Of a DNA stretch of 64,000 bases, positions 36,217-46,250 are shown one piece after another. The notes below the pieces were generated by a model, which ran no database searches, was not told the DNA's origin, and saw only the letters and a list, made by a program, of their open reading frames with translations. The translations under genes and the position numbers were made by a program. Location: contig JAFUFP010000045.1 of assembly GCA_017469845.1 (NCBI GenBank), forward strand, positions 26,567 through 90,566. Reading direction: 5' to 3'. The first letter of the stretch is position 1, and every line of letters begins with the position of its first letter. This stretch comes from Bacteroidales bacterium. Its GTDB lineage: Bacteria; Bacteroidota; Bacteroidia; Bacteroidales; UBA932.

Positions 36217-36230
36217 TTGACACCATACTA

Positions 36231-36920
36231 ATGACCGCCTCAGAAAAAGCATATTACAGCGTCCACCCCAAGTTCCACATGGCGGTGGACTGCATCATTT
36301 TCGGCTTCGAAGACGGGGAACTCAGCCTCCTTCTGCTGAAGAGGAATTTCGAACCGGCGAAGGGCCAGTGGTCCCTTATGGGAGGATTCGTGGAGGAAGG
36401 AGAAAGCGTCGACGACGCCGCGAGAAGGATCGTCGCCCAGCTGACCGGTCTCACCGACATCTACATGAGGCAAGTAAAGACATACGGGAACGTGGACCGT
36501 GACCCCGGTGAAAGGGTCATCTCCTCCGCCTACTACGCCCTTGTGGACATCAAAAAGTACGACCATACCCTCGTCCAGGCCCATAACGCCTTCTGGGTGA
36601 AGCTTCCTGAGGTCCCCCACCTCATCTTCGACCACGATTCGATGGTGGCGGACGCCCTTAGGTTCATGCAGTACCAGGCGTCGATAAAGCCCGTGGGGAT
36701 GAACCTCCTGCCGGAAGAATTCACCCTCACGCAGCTCCAGACCCTCTACGAGGCGATTTTCCGCGAGAGCATGGACAAGCGCAATTTCCGCAAGAAGATA
36801 GCTTCGATGGACTACATCGAGAAGACCGGGAAGATCGACAAGACCCTTTCCAGAAAGGGAGCGGCCCTCTACAGGTTCAACCCCGAGCGGTTCAAGGAAA
36901 ACGGACAATTCAAAATCTAA
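36231..36920 (+). CDS. araR: AraR-type Nudix-fold transcriptional regulator of arabinose use
   Basis: 229 residues. An N-terminal Nudix domain (AVDCIIFGFEDGELSLLLLKRNFEPAKGQWSLMGGFVEEGES) is followed at about 155-225 by a winged helix-turn-helix (FTLTQLQTLYEAIF, MDKRNFRKKI). The Nudix box is crippled: where the consensus is REUxEE, this protein reads R66-I-V-A-Q-L, so all three catalytic glutamates are missing, as expected for a sensor rather than a hydrolase. Bacteroides AraR of this NrtR-like family represses arabinose genes and is released by L-arabinose. It heads the operon with the transporter and araDAB, and its promoter overlaps a perfect palindrome. Confidence 0.92.
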   Translation: MTASEKAYYSVHPKFHMAVDCIIFGFEDGELSLLLLKRNFEPAKGQWSLMGGFVEEGESVDDAARRIVAQLTGLTDIYMRQVKTYGNVDRDPGERVISSAYYALVDIKKYDHTLVQAHNAFWVKLPEVPHLIFDHDSMVADALRFMQYQASIKPVGMNLLPEEFTLTQLQTLYEAIFRESMDKRNFRKKIASMDYIEKTGKIDKTLSRKGAALYRFNPERFKENGQFKI

Positions 36921-36932
36921 CTACATATTTTT

Positions 36933-38918
36933 ATGAATTTCGTACAGCAGATCGGAGATACCTTCAGCGGTATCGACCTCTCCCAGACGATAGGGACTTC
37001 GGGCTTCAGGGCCGTCGACCTTATCATCCTGGTCATTTACCTCATCATCCTCGTCTCATTGGGACTCTTCCTCGGAAGGACCAAGAAGGGCGAAACCAAG
37101 AGCGCGAATGACTACTTCCTCGCCGGCAACACCCTCACATGGTGGGCAGTCGGAGCGTCACTCATCGCCGCCAACATCTCGGCGGAGCAGTTCATCGGAA
37201 TGTCAGGAACCGGTTTCCGTGACGGTATCGCCACAGCGGCCTACGAGGTCATGGCTGCCATCACACTCATCGTGATCGGAAAGTTCCTCCTCCCTGTCAT
37301 GTTGAAACAGAAGATCTTCACCATCCCCCAGTTCCTCAGGGAGCGTTACAACGACGGTGTCGGTCTCGCCTTCTCGATCCTCTGGCTCTTCCTCTATGTG
37401 TTCGTGAACCTCACCTCCGTGGCATGGCTCGGAGCTCTCGCCATCGAGCAGATCCTCGGACTCCAGGGAGTGTACATCCAGATGGGCGGAATGATGATAT
37501 CGATGAGAATGGTCATCGTCATCTTCCTCTTCCTCGTGGCCGGTATCTATTCGATCTACGGAGGTCTCGCCTCTGTCGCATGGACTGACGTCATGCAGGT
37601 CGTCTTCCTCGTGGGCGGTGGTCTCATCACTGCGTACTTCGCACTCAAGTCAGCCGGAGACGGTGCCGCTATGGAAGGACTCCGTAACGTCTACACCACC
37701 CTCACCACAGGTGAATACGCCAACGACACCCACTTCCACCTCGTAATCCAGGAATCCCACAACGCCAGCGCATTCGCCAACGTTCCGGGTATCGCCGCCA
37801 TCGTCGGTGGAGTATGGCTCACCAACCTCGGATATTGGGGATTCAACCAGTACATCATCCAGAAGGGACTCGCCGCCAAGAGCGTAGATGAGGCTCAGAA
37901 GGGTCTCGTTTTCGCTGGCTTCCTCAAGCTCCTCATCCCCTTCATCGTCGTTCTCCCCGGTGTCTGCGCATTCTATATGACTGCTCACGCTGACCAGTTC
38001 ACCCAGCTCCAGGGCTCCATCAACGTCGCTGACGACGCTTACCCCTGGCTCATCCGCAACTTCGCTCCCCCGGTGGTGAAGGGTCTTTCATTCGCAGCCC
38101 TCACCGCGGCCATCATCTCCTCTCTCGCTTCCATGTTCAACTCAACTTCCACCCTCTTCACGATGGATATCTACAAGAAGTACATCAACAAGGAAGCCGA
38201 TGACCGCAAGCTCGTGAACGTGGGACGTCTCACTTCACTTACCGCCCTGATCATCGCCGCCATCGCCGTCAAGCCTCTCCTCGGAGGTCTCGACCAGGCG
38301 TTCCAGTACATCCAGGAATACTCCGGATTCATATATCCCGGTATCATCACCGTATTCGGTCTCGGACTCCTCTGGAAGAGGGCTTCCGCAAAGGCCGCCG
38401 TATGGACAGCCATCGCAACCATTCCTCTGGGAATCCTCTTCAAGGTATTCCTCGGAGGCGTGCCTTTCCAGTTGAGGGCAGGTTACATCTTCATCATCCT
38501 TGTGAGCATGTTCATCCTCATCTCCTATCTTGACAACAAGTTCGTCTCCTGCGAAGTTCCCGAGCAGAAGGACCGCGAGGCCATGATGAAGTGGGCGAAG
38601 ATCCTCGGATGCGCCGGTATATTCTTCATCGTGATGGCACTCATCGTCATCATCTGGGGCGCTCTCCTTCCCGCAAGCGCGACTCCGGAGAACAACTTCA
38701 TCGCATATCTGAACGACATCGGATTCCAGGCGTTCATCTTCTTCGGTGTACTCGTGGGCTGCAACGCGGTTTGGCTGTACTCTGACGCCAACGACACCAA
38801 GAAGGACCACAAGGCCCTCCCGATCGACCTCTCCCTCTTCCATACCTCCAAGGTATACAACTGGGGTGCCCTCGGTATCGCCATCATCACCATCATTCTC
38901 TACATAACACTCTGGTAA
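36933..38918 (+). CDS. Sodium/solute symporter (SSS family), probable L-arabinose importer
   Basis: 661 residues with some 14 hydrophobic segments. Family motifs are [32 protein letters not shown] near the N-terminus and [21 protein letters not shown] in the middle. It belongs to the sugar branch of the family (SglT-like). Located 12 bp after araR and 1 bp before araD, it very likely brings free L-arabinose across the inner membrane with sodium. Confidence 0.93.
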   Translation: MNFVQQIGDTFSGIDLSQTIGTSGFRAVDLIILVIYLIILVSLGLFLGRTKKGETKSANDYFLAGNTLTWWAVGASLIAANISAEQFIGMSGTGFRDGIATAAYEVMAAITLIVIGKFLLPVMLKQKIFTIPQFLRERYNDGVGLAFSILWLFLYVFVNLTSVAWLGALAIEQILGLQGVYIQMGGMMISMRMVIVIFLFLVAGIYSIYGGLASVAWTDVMQVVFLVGGGLITAYFALKSAGDGAAMEGLRNVYTTLTTGEYANDTHFHLVIQESHNASAFANVPGIAAIVGGVWLTNLGYWGFNQYIIQKGLAAKSVDEAQKGLVFAGFLKLLIPFIVVLPGVCAFYMTAHADQFTQLQGSINVADDAYPWLIRNFAPPVVKGLSFAALTAAIISSLASMFNSTSTLFTMDIYKKYINKEADDRKLVNVGRLTSLTALIIAAIAVKPLLGGLDQAFQYIQEYSGFIYPGIITVFGLGLLWKRASAKAAVWTAIATIPLGILFKVFLGGVPFQLRAGYIFIILVSMFILISYLDNKFVSCEVPEQKDREAMMKWAKILGCAGIFFIVMALIVIIWGALLPASATPENNFIAYLNDIGFQAFIFFGVLVGCNAVWLYSDANDTKKDHKALPIDLSLFHTSKVYNWGALGIAIITIILYITLW

Positions 38919-38919
38919 T

Positions 38920-39636
38920 ATGCTCGAAGAACTGAAAGAAAAAGTATGCAAGGCCAACCTTGACCTTGTCAAGCACGGACTTGTGATATTCACCTGGGGC
39001 AACGTCTCCGCCATCGACCGTGAAAGCGGCCTGGTGGTGATCAAGCCCAGCGGAGTCTCATACGACAACATGAAGCCCTCCGACATGGTGGTAGTGGATC
39101 TTGACGGAAAAGTCGTGGAGGGGGATCTCAACCCCTCCTCCGACACCCCGACCCACGTTGTCCTCTACAAGGCATTCCCGAATATCGGCGGTGTGGTCCA
39201 CACCCACTCCACCTATGCTACTGCCTGGGCCCAGGCCGGAAAGGACATCCCCAACATCGGAACCACCCATGCCGATTACTTCCATGATGATATCCCCTGC
39301 ACCCGTGACATGAAGAAGGCTGAAGTCTTCGGAGAGTACGAGAAGGAGACCGGAAACGTCATAGTCGAAAGGTTCGCAAGGCTGAATCCTGACGATACGC
39401 CCGCCGTTTTGGTGAAGAACCACGGTCCCTTCGCCTGGGGAACTGACGCCTTCAACGCTGTCCACAACGCCGTCGTACTCGAGGAGGTCGCCAAGATGGC
39501 CTACATCTCCAAGACCCTCGAGTTCACGTACCTCGACCTTGTGCCCCACAACCCTTCGATGAACCGTCACCTCATCGAGAAGCACTACAGCCGCAAACAT
39601 GGCCCCGGCGCATACTACGGCCAGAAAAAGAAATAA
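38920..39636 (+). CDS. araD: L-ribulose-5-phosphate 4-epimerase
   Basis: 238 residues. It converts L-ribulose 5-phosphate to D-xylulose 5-phosphate. The class II aldolase-like zinc site is present: Asp75 (SSDTPTH), His94 and His96 ([16 protein letters not shown]), and His168 ([11 protein letters not shown]). TWGNVSAID and KPSGVSYD are typical. One base separates it from the symporter and 30 bp from araA, so it is cotranscribed. Confidence 0.96.
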   Translation: MLEELKEKVCKANLDLVKHGLVIFTWGNVSAIDRESGLVVIKPSGVSYDNMKPSDMVVVDLDGKVVEGDLNPSSDTPTHVVLYKAFPNIGGVVHTHSTYATAWAQAGKDIPNIGTTHADYFHDDIPCTRDMKKAEVFGEYEKETGNVIVERFARLNPDDTPAVLVKNHGPFAWGTDAFNAVHNAVVLEEVAKMAYISKTLEFTYLDLVPHNPSMNRHLIEKHYSRKHGPGAYYGQKKK

Positions 39637-39666
39637 ATCATAAACCACTAATACAGAACACAGATC

Positions 39667-41199
39667 ATGATCAAAGCATTTGAAAATTTTGAAGTTTGGT
39701 TCGTCACCGGAGCACAGCTCCTCTACGGCGGTGACGCAGTCGTACAGGTTGACGGCCATTCAACCGAGATGGTAGCCGGAATGAACGAATCCGGTATCCT
39801 CCCCGTCAAGGTCGTATACAAAGGAACAGCAAACTCTTCAGCCGAGGTTCTGGACGTTATGAGCCGCGCCGAGGCGGATCCCAAGTGTATCGGTGTCATC
39901 ACCTGGATGCACACATTCTCTCCCGCCAAGATGTGGATCCACGGAATGCAGAAGCTCCGCAAGCCTCTCCTCCACCTCCACACCCAGTTCAACGAGGAGA
40001 TTCCTTGGGAGACCATGGACATGGACTTCATGAACCTCAACCAGAGCGCCCACGGAGACCGTGAGTTCGGCCACATCCTCGCCAGGATGAGGAAGAACCA
40101 CAAGACCGTCGTAGGTTACTGGAAGGACAAAAAGACCCTCGAGCACATCGCAGTTTGGCAGAGAGTCGCCGCAGCCTGGGCTGACGCACAGGATATGCGC
40201 ATCCTCCGTATCGGAGACCAGATGAACAACGTAGCCGTCACCGACGGTGACAAGGTCGAGGCCGAAATGCGCATGGGATACCATGTTGACTACGTTCCCT
40301 TCAGCACCGTTCTGGAGTACTTCAAGAAGATCGAGGACTCTGACGTCGACGCCCTCGTAGCCAAATACAACAGCATCTACGACACCTCACAGGTCCTCTT
40401 CGATGACGGAAAGCAGAGCATCTGGAACGCCGCCAAGGCTGAGCTCACCCTCCGCGCCCTTCTCGTAGACAAAAAGGCCAAGGGCTTCACCACCAACTTC
40501 GACGACCTCGGAGACGTTGACGTGAAGGTATCCGGAATGGGCTTCGACCAGATCCCCGGACTCGCTTCACAGCGCCTCATGCAGGAAGGATACGGCTTCG
40601 GTGCCGAAGGTGACTGGAAGTCAGCCGCCCTCTACCGTACCGTATGGTTCATGAGCCAGGGTCTCGAAGGAGGTTGCTCCTTCCTCGAGGACTACACCCT
40701 CAACTTCGACGGTGAGCGTTCTTCAATCCTCCAGGCCCACATGCTCGAGGTCTGCCCTCTCATCGCTGACGCGAAACCCAAGCTCGAGGTCCACTACCTC
40801 GGAATCGGAATCCGCAAGGCCCTCACCGCACGTCTGGTGTTCACTTCAAAGGTCGGCCCCGGCGTCACCGCTACCGTCGTTGACATGGGCAACCGTTTCC
40901 GTCTCGTCGTGAACGACGTCGAGTGCATCAAGTCCAAGCCTCTCCCCAAACTTCCCGTCGCTTCGGCCCTCTGGATCCCCATGCCGAACTTCGAGGTTGG
41001 TGCAGGTGCCTGGATCCTCGCCGGAGGAACCCATCACAGCTGCTTCTCCTATGACCTCACTCCTGAGTACTGGGAGGACTACGCTGAGATCGCCGACATC
41101 GAGATGCTCCACATCGACAAGAACACCAACATCGCCGACTTCAAGAAGGAGATGAAGATGAACGAGGTTTACTACCTCCTCGGGAAGGCGCTCAAATAG
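39667..41199 (+). CDS. araA: L-arabinose isomerase
   Basis: 510 residues. It interconverts L-arabinose and L-ribulose using manganese. Diagnostic segments are FVTGAQLLYGGDAV, GVITWMHTFSPAKMWI, THTQFN-type LLHLHTQFNEEIPW, LEGGCSFLEDYT, and the C-terminal AGGTHHSCFSYD. The N-terminus FEVWFVTGAQ matches the family. Codon use is strongly biased to C-ending codons, consistent with heavy expression. It lies 6 bp before the kinase gene. Confidence 0.97.
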   Translation: MIKAFENFEVWFVTGAQLLYGGDAVVQVDGHSTEMVAGMNESGILPVKVVYKGTANSSAEVLDVMSRAEADPKCIGVITWMHTFSPAKMWIHGMQKLRKPLLHLHTQFNEEIPWETMDMDFMNLNQSAHGDREFGHILARMRKNHKTVVGYWKDKKTLEHIAVWQRVAAAWADAQDMRILRIGDQMNNVAVTDGDKVEAEMRMGYHVDYVPFSTVLEYFKKIEDSDVDALVAKYNSIYDTSQVLFDDGKQSIWNAAKAELTLRALLVDKKAKGFTTNFDDLGDVDVKVSGMGFDQIPGLASQRLMQEGYGFGAEGDWKSAALYRTVWFMSQGLEGGCSFLEDYTLNFDGERSSILQAHMLEVCPLIADAKPKLEVHYLGIGIRKALTARLVFTSKVGPGVTATVVDMGNRFRLVVNDVECIKSKPLPKLPVASALWIPMPNFEVGAGAWILAGGTHHSCFSYDLTPEYWEDYAEIADIEMLHIDKNTNIADFKKEMKMNEVYYLLGKALK

Positions 41200-41205
41200 T
41201 TCACC

Positions 41206-42804
41206 ATGACCGACGCGAAGAACACAATCGCCCAAGGCAAAGCTATACTGGGAATCGAATTCGGGTCAACGAGGATCAAAGCGGTCCTCATCGACCCGAA
41301 GGACTCCCGTCCCATAGCCCAGGGCAGCCACGAGTGGGAGAACCAGCTCGTGGACGGTCTTTGGACCTACAGCATCCAAGCGATCTGGAACGGTCTGCAG
41401 AATTGCTACGCATCCCTCCGCCATGATGTGCTCTCACAGTACGGCACTGAAATAGAGTCTCTCGGCGCCATCGGAATCAGCGCCATGATGCATGGCTACA
41501 TGCCTTTCGACGCCAATGGAGAGATCCTCGTACCTTTCCGTACCTGGAGGAACACCAACACCGCCGCATCAGCTGCTGAACTTTCCGCCCTCTTCAACTT
41601 CAACATGCCCATGAGGTGGAGTCTCTCTCACCTCTACCAGGCGATCCTCAATGGAGAGGATCACGTGAAGGACATCAAGTTCCTCACCACCCTCGCCGGT
41701 TACATCCACTGGAAACTTACCGGTGAGAAGGTCCTCGGAATCGGTGACGCATCCGGAATGATGCCCATCGACCCCGCCACGAAGGACTACTCCCAGAAGA
41801 TGGTCGACGCTTTCGACAACCTCATCGCACCGAAGGGATTCCCGTGGAAACTGCGTGACATAATGCCGAAGGTTCTCTCAGCCGGAGAGGACGCCGGAAA
41901 GCTCACCGCCGAAGGAGCCGCACGCCTCGATGTCTCCGGACACCTCAAGGCCGGAATTCCTCTCTGCCCTCCTGAAGGAGACGCCGGAACCGGAATGACC
42001 GCCACCAACGCCGTGAAGCAGCGTACGGGCAACGTCTCCGCCGGAACATCATCCTTCTCGATGATAGTCCTGGAAAAGGACCTTTCCCGTCCCTACGAGA
42101 TGATCGACATCGTCACCACTCCCGACGGAAGCCCCGTCGCCATGGTCCACTGCAACAACTGCACATCGGACATCAACGCGTGGGTCGGCATATTCAAGGA
42201 GTACCAGCAGCTGCTCGGCATCCCGGTGAACATGGGTGACATCTACACGAACCTCTTCAACATCGCTCTCCAGGGCGATTCCGACTGCGGAGGCCTCATT
42301 TCCTACAACTACATCTCCGGTGAGCCCATCACCGGTCTGCAGGAAGGAAGGCCGATGTTCCTGAGGAACTCCACCGACAAGTTCACTCTCGCGAACTTCA
42401 TGCGCGCCAATCTCTACGCCGCCGTCGGAGCCCTCAAGATCGGAAACGACATCCTCTTCGGACAGGAAGGCGTCAAAGTGGACCGCATCACCGGACACGG
42501 AGGCTACTTCAAGACAAAGGGCGTCGGACAGAAGATGCTCGCCGCGGCCCTCGGTTCCCCGATCTCCGTCATGGAGACCGCAGGTGAAGGAGGAGCATGG
42601 GGAATAGCCCTTCTGGCTTCGTTCCTTGTGAACAACCCCGACGGATTCAACCTCGCCGACTTCCTCGACAAGGTAATTTTCGGAGGAGAGAAAGGTGTCG
42701 AGGTCGCTCCCACGGCTGAGGACATCGAAGGCTTCAACAGGTGGATCGAGGCTTACAAGGCCTGCATCCCCGTCGAGAAGTGCGCAGTGGAACTGAAGAA
42801 ATAG
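41206..42804 (+). CDS. araB: FGGY-family L-ribulokinase (Bacteroidetes type)
   Basis: 532 residues. It phosphorylates L-ribulose. The FGGY fold is evident: phosphate-1 motif [47 protein letters not shown], and the late adenosine-site region [24 protein letters not shown]. It resembles the xylulokinase-like AraB of Bacteroides rather than the E. coli enzyme. Its place directly after araA fixes the probable substrate. Confidence 0.9.
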   Translation: MTDAKNTIAQGKAILGIEFGSTRIKAVLIDPKDSRPIAQGSHEWENQLVDGLWTYSIQAIWNGLQNCYASLRHDVLSQYGTEIESLGAIGISAMMHGYMPFDANGEILVPFRTWRNTNTAASAAELSALFNFNMPMRWSLSHLYQAILNGEDHVKDIKFLTTLAGYIHWKLTGEKVLGIGDASGMMPIDPATKDYSQKMVDAFDNLIAPKGFPWKLRDIMPKVLSAGEDAGKLTAEGAARLDVSGHLKAGIPLCPPEGDAGTGMTATNAVKQRTGNVSAGTSSFSMIVLEKDLSRPYEMIDIVTTPDGSPVAMVHCNNCTSDINAWVGIFKEYQQLLGIPVNMGDIYTNLFNIALQGDSDCGGLISYNYISGEPITGLQEGRPMFLRNSTDKFTLANFMRANLYAAVGALKIGNDILFGQEGVKVDRITGHGGYFKTKGVGQKMLAAALGSPISVMETAGEGGAWGIALLASFLVNNPDGFNLADFLDKVIFGGEKGVEVAPTAEDIEGFNRWIEAYKACIPVEKCAVELKK

Positions 42805-42815
42805 TTCCGCTTACT

Positions 42816-42865
42816 TTGAAGGAAATGACGCGGGGAGGGTCTTCCCTCCCCCTCATTCCTTTCAA
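42816..42865 (+). terminator. Long hairpin between araB and GH127
   Basis: GGGGAGGG (42832-42839) pairs with CCCTCCCC (42844-42851). Flanking TTGAAGGAAATGA and TCATTCCTTTCAA extend the stem with small bulges. No T run follows directly, so it may be a partial terminator or an mRNA processing and stability element setting different levels of araDAB and the hydrolase. Confidence 0.5.
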
Positions 42866-42907
42866 CCATACTGCTTTTTCAGAAAAGAATACCAAACCGC
42901 GAAACAA

Positions 42908-44899
42908 ATGAAAAGGATATTTTCTTCAGTCCTGGCCTCAGTGTGTGTTCTTACGGCCATGGCTCAGAGCAGCGGATATCCCATAGATCCCGTCACGTTC
43001 ACGAAAGTGAAGGTGGCGGAAGATTCCTTCTGGGGTCAGAGGCTCAAATCTTCACGTGAAGTCACCATCCCCCTGGCCTTCTCCAAATGCGAAGAAACCG
43101 GACGCTACGAAAACTTCGTCAAAGCGGCCAAGCAGATGCATTCCGCCGTCAATCTCGGATACGAAGTCGGAGGGTTCTCCTTCGACGACACCGACGTCTA
43201 CAAGACGATAGAGGGCGCGAGCTACGTTCTCCAGACCTACCCTGACGCCAAGCTGGAGGCCTACATCGACAGCGTTCTCACGATCGTCGCCGCCGCACAG
43301 GAAAGTGACGGATACCTCTATACCGCAAGGACCATGAATCCCCTCCATCCCCACGAATGGGCCGGAGACACAAGGTGGTCCAAGGAAGAGGTCCTGAGCC
43401 ACGAGCTTTACAACCTCGGTCACATGGTCGAAGGCGCCATCGCCCACTACCAGGCAACCGGCAAGAGGAACTTCCTCGACATAGCGATCCGCTACGCCGA
43501 CTGCGTGGTGCGTGAAGTGGGAGCCGGTGAAGGACAGGCATGCGTCGTTCCCGGACACCAGATCGCCGAGATGGCTCTCGCAAAGCTTTACACCGTGACC
43601 GGAGATAAGAAGTACCTCGACGAGGCCAAGTTCTTCCTCGACAAGAGGGGTTACACCACAATCCGTGACGCCTACAGCCAGTCCCACAAGGGAGTCCTCG
43701 AGCAGGACGAGGCCGTGGGACATGCCGTCAGGGCCGGATACATGTACGCGGGAATGGCCGATGTCGCCGCCCTTACCGGTGACAGACAGTACATCGACGC
43801 CATTGACGCGATATGGAACAACATCGTTTCCAAGAAGATATACATCACCGGAGGAATCGGTTCGACGAGCGCCGGAGAAGCTTTCGGAGCGAATTACGAG
43901 CTCCCCAACAGGACTTCATACTGCGAGACATGCGCCGCCATAGCGAACGTCTACGTGAACTACCGCATGTTCCTCCTTCACGGTGATTCGAAATACTACG
44001 ACGTCCTTGAAAGGGCGCTGTACAACGGCCTCATCAGCGGAGTCTCGATGGACGGAGGGTCCTTCTTCTACCCCAATCCCCTCGAGTCCGCCGGAGAGCA
44101 TCACAGGGAGCCCTGGTTCGGCTGCGCCTGCTGCCCTTCCAACATCTCCAGGTTCATCCCTTCGGTTCCGGGATACGTCTATGCCGTCAAGGACAACAAC
44201 CTCTATGTCAACCTCTTCATGACGAATACCCTGACGAGCACCGTTTCCGGAAAGGAAATCACCCTCAGCCAGAAGACTGGTTACCCCTGGAACGGGAACG
44301 TCCTTCTTTCGGTCGACAAGACCGCCCTCAAGGGTGAAATGACCCTCAAGATCCGTATCCCCGGCTGGGTGAAGGGTTCACCGCTTCCGAGCGACCTCTA
44401 CACCTACGAGGACGGAGTCAAGGGAGGTTATACGATTACCCTCAACGGAAGCGCCGCTCCCGGAGAAATCACCCCCGACGGATATTTCACCATAACGAGG
44501 AAATGGAAGAAGGGTGACACCATCGAAATGAACTTCGACATGCAGCCCCGCATCGTCAAAGCCAATGACAAAGTCGTGGCTGACCGGGGAAGGATAGCCG
44601 TCGAGAAGGGTCCCGTCGTCTACTGCGCCGAATGGCCCGACAACGAAGGCATATCAGTAAGGAAGGTTCTCGTTTCCAAAAATCCCGACCTCAAAGTGAA
44701 CAGGAGCTCCATTCTCGGCGGAGTTGACATGATTTCGGCGAAAGCCCAGGCGATGCTCTTCGACGCTGACGGCAGGATGTCCCTCAAGGACGTGGAACTC
44801 AAACTCATCCCCTACTACGCATGGTGCCACAGAGGAAGCGGAGAAATGAGCGTATGGCTGCCGCAGGAGTTCAGGGCATTCTCCACTTACACGGAATAG
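42908..44899 (+). CDS. GH127 beta-L-arabinofuranosidase, secreted
   Basis: 663 residues with a signal peptide (MKRIFSSVLASVCVLTAMAQ). The alpha/alpha-barrel of GH127 is clear. By alignment in mind with Bifidobacterium HypBA1: acid/base Glu324 (SAGEAFG), zinc ligands Glu340 and Cys342 (YCETCAA), nucleophile Cys408 and ligand Cys409 (GCACCPSN). The family removes beta-L-arabinofuranose, as found on hydroxyproline-rich glycoproteins and some pectin side chains. It is 103 bp after araB across a hairpin and 28 bp before the mutarotase. Confidence 0.94.
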   Translation: MKRIFSSVLASVCVLTAMAQSSGYPIDPVTFTKVKVAEDSFWGQRLKSSREVTIPLAFSKCEETGRYENFVKAAKQMHSAVNLGYEVGGFSFDDTDVYKTIEGASYVLQTYPDAKLEAYIDSVLTIVAAAQESDGYLYTARTMNPLHPHEWAGDTRWSKEEVLSHELYNLGHMVEGAIAHYQATGKRNFLDIAIRYADCVVREVGAGEGQACVVPGHQIAEMALAKLYTVTGDKKYLDEAKFFLDKRGYTTIRDAYSQSHKGVLEQDEAVGHAVRAGYMYAGMADVAALTGDRQYIDAIDAIWNNIVSKKIYITGGIGSTSAGEAFGANYELPNRTSYCETCAAIANVYVNYRMFLLHGDSKYYDVLERALYNGLISGVSMDGGSFFYPNPLESAGEHHREPWFGCACCPSNISRFIPSVPGYVYAVKDNNLYVNLFMTNTLTSTVSGKEITLSQKTGYPWNGNVLLSVDKTALKGEMTLKIRIPGWVKGSPLPSDLYTYEDGVKGGYTITLNGSAAPGEITPDGYFTITRKWKKGDTIEMNFDMQPRIVKANDKVVADRGRIAVEKGPVVYCAEWPDNEGISVRKVLVSKNPDLKVNRSSILGGVDMISAKAQAMLFDADGRMSLKDVELKLIPYYAWCHRGSGEMSVWLPQEFRAFSTYTE

Positions 44900-44927
44900 A
44901 AAATCATCAAAAAAAAGTATAACCAAA

Positions 44928-46076
44928 ATGAAAAAGATTTCTGCAATCATTCTCTCTCTTTCCGCTATTCTCGCGGTCGCTTCCTGCGGCAGCAAAGGCG
45001 GAGCCACCCTCACGAAATCAGGACTCGATCCCCAGAATTTCGTAGGAGAGTACAACGGGGCCAAAACGGCACTCTACACCCTCACCAATGAGGCGGGTAT
45101 GGAAGTTTGCATCACCAACTTCGGCGGAAGGATCGTCTCCGTCACCGTTCCCGACAAGAACGGTGAGCCCAAGGACGTGGTGCTCGGATTCGACAAGGTG
45201 AGCGACTACTTCCCCGAGAACAACGCCTCCGACTTCGGAGCCGCCATCGGACGTTACGCGAACCGTATCAACCAGGGACAGATCACCATCGACGGTGTAA
45301 CCACCCAGCTTCCCCAGAACAACTTCGGACATTGCCTTCACGGCGGTCCCACAGGATGGCAGTACCAGGTATACGAGGTGGTCGAGGCCGACAATTCACA
45401 CCTCAAGCTCCTCAGGGTTTCCCCCGACGGAGACAACAACTTCCCCGGTGAAGTCAAGGCTTACGTGACCTACACCCTCACCGCCGACTGCAAGATCGAC
45501 ATCAAGTACGAAGCCACAACATCGGCTCCCACCGTCATCAACATGACGAACCACTCGTACTTCAACCTCGCCGGTGATCCCGCGAACCACAAGATCACAG
45601 AGGACATCATGTACGTGAACTCCACCACCTACACTCCGGTCGACAACACCTACATGACTACAGGCGAAATCGTTCCCGTAGCCGGTACACCGTTCGACTT
45701 CACGACGGCCCATGCGATTTCTGACGGAATCACCGCCGACAACGAGCAGATCCGCAACGGAAACGGCTATGACCACAACTGGGTTCTTGACACCAATTGC
45801 GACATCACCAAGGTCGCCGTCGAGCTGTACTGCCCCACCAGCGGAATCGACCTCAAGGTCTACACCGACGAGCCCGGAATCCAGATCTACTCCGGCAACT
45901 TCCTCGACGGAACCGCAACCGGCAAGAAAGGCATAGTTTACCAGCAGAGGACGGGTATCTGCCTTGAGACCCAGCACTACCCCGATTCACCCAACAAGCC
46001 CCAGTGGCCCAGCGTAGTCCTCCGTCCCGGAGAGACCTACTCTTCACACTGCATCTTCGCTTTCTCGACGAAATAA
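44928..46076 (+). CDS. galM: Aldose 1-epimerase (mutarotase) lipoprotein
   Basis: 382 residues; a lipoprotein signal ends at Cys20 (ILAVASC). The galactose-mutarotase-like fold shows GAAIGRYANRINQGQ, FGHCLHGGPTGWQ, the catalytic-His region MTNHSYFNLAG, and the catalytic-Glu region RTGICLETQHYPDSPN. It equilibrates sugar anomers outside the cytoplasm. Beside a monosaccharide symporter and araDAB it probably supplies the transported anomer of L-arabinose. It is last in the operon and is followed by a strong terminator. Confidence 0.93.
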   Translation: MKKISAIILSLSAILAVASCGSKGGATLTKSGLDPQNFVGEYNGAKTALYTLTNEAGMEVCITNFGGRIVSVTVPDKNGEPKDVVLGFDKVSDYFPENNASDFGAAIGRYANRINQGQITIDGVTTQLPQNNFGHCLHGGPTGWQYQVYEVVEADNSHLKLLRVSPDGDNNFPGEVKAYVTYTLTADCKIDIKYEATTSAPTVINMTNHSYFNLAGDPANHKITEDIMYVNSTTYTPVDNTYMTTGEIVPVAGTPFDFTTAHAISDGITADNEQIRNGNGYDHNWVLDTNCDITKVAVELYCPTSGIDLKVYTDEPGIQIYSGNFLDGTATGKKGIVYQQRTGICLETQHYPDSPNKPQWPSVVLRPGETYSSHCIFAFSTK

Positions 46077-46097
46077 GTCGGAAAGTTCACTTTCATA

Positions 46098-46133
46098 GCG
46101 GGAGACAAACGGAAGAATGTCCCCCGCTTTTTT
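46098..46133 (+). terminator. Rho-independent terminator ending the araR-galM operon
   Basis: GCGGGAGACA (46098-46107) pairs with TGTCCCCCGC (46118-46127) with one mismatch, followed at once by six T. It is 21 bp after the galM stop. Confidence 0.92.
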
Positions 46134-46137
46134 CGTG

Positions 46138-46250
46138 TCCGATTTTCCGGGGAAAGGCACCAAAAACGGCAAGATTTTGCGCTGAGCCGGTAAAATGGCG
46201 AAAAAGATTTTGCGCTGAGTCGGTAAAACGCCGAAATAAATTTTGCGCAA
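46138..46250. repeat. 33-bp tandem repeat upstream of a DUF4143 remnant
   Basis: Two clear units, 46171-46203 and 46204-46236, begin AAGATTTTGCGCTGAG and continue CCGGTAAAA or TCGGTAAAA. A partial third starts at 46237 (AATTTTGCGC), and a decayed unit precedes at 46138-46170. The phase is exactly 33 bp throughout. Confidence 0.85.

Noticed and set aside
36231..36920. Active Nudix hydrolase
   Set aside because: The REUxEE glutamates are all replaced, a C-terminal winged helix is present, and the gene heads the arabinose operon, so it is a regulator.
46138..46250. CRISPR array
   Set aside because: The 33-bp units are contiguous with no spacers and no cas genes are present, so they are simple tandem repeats.
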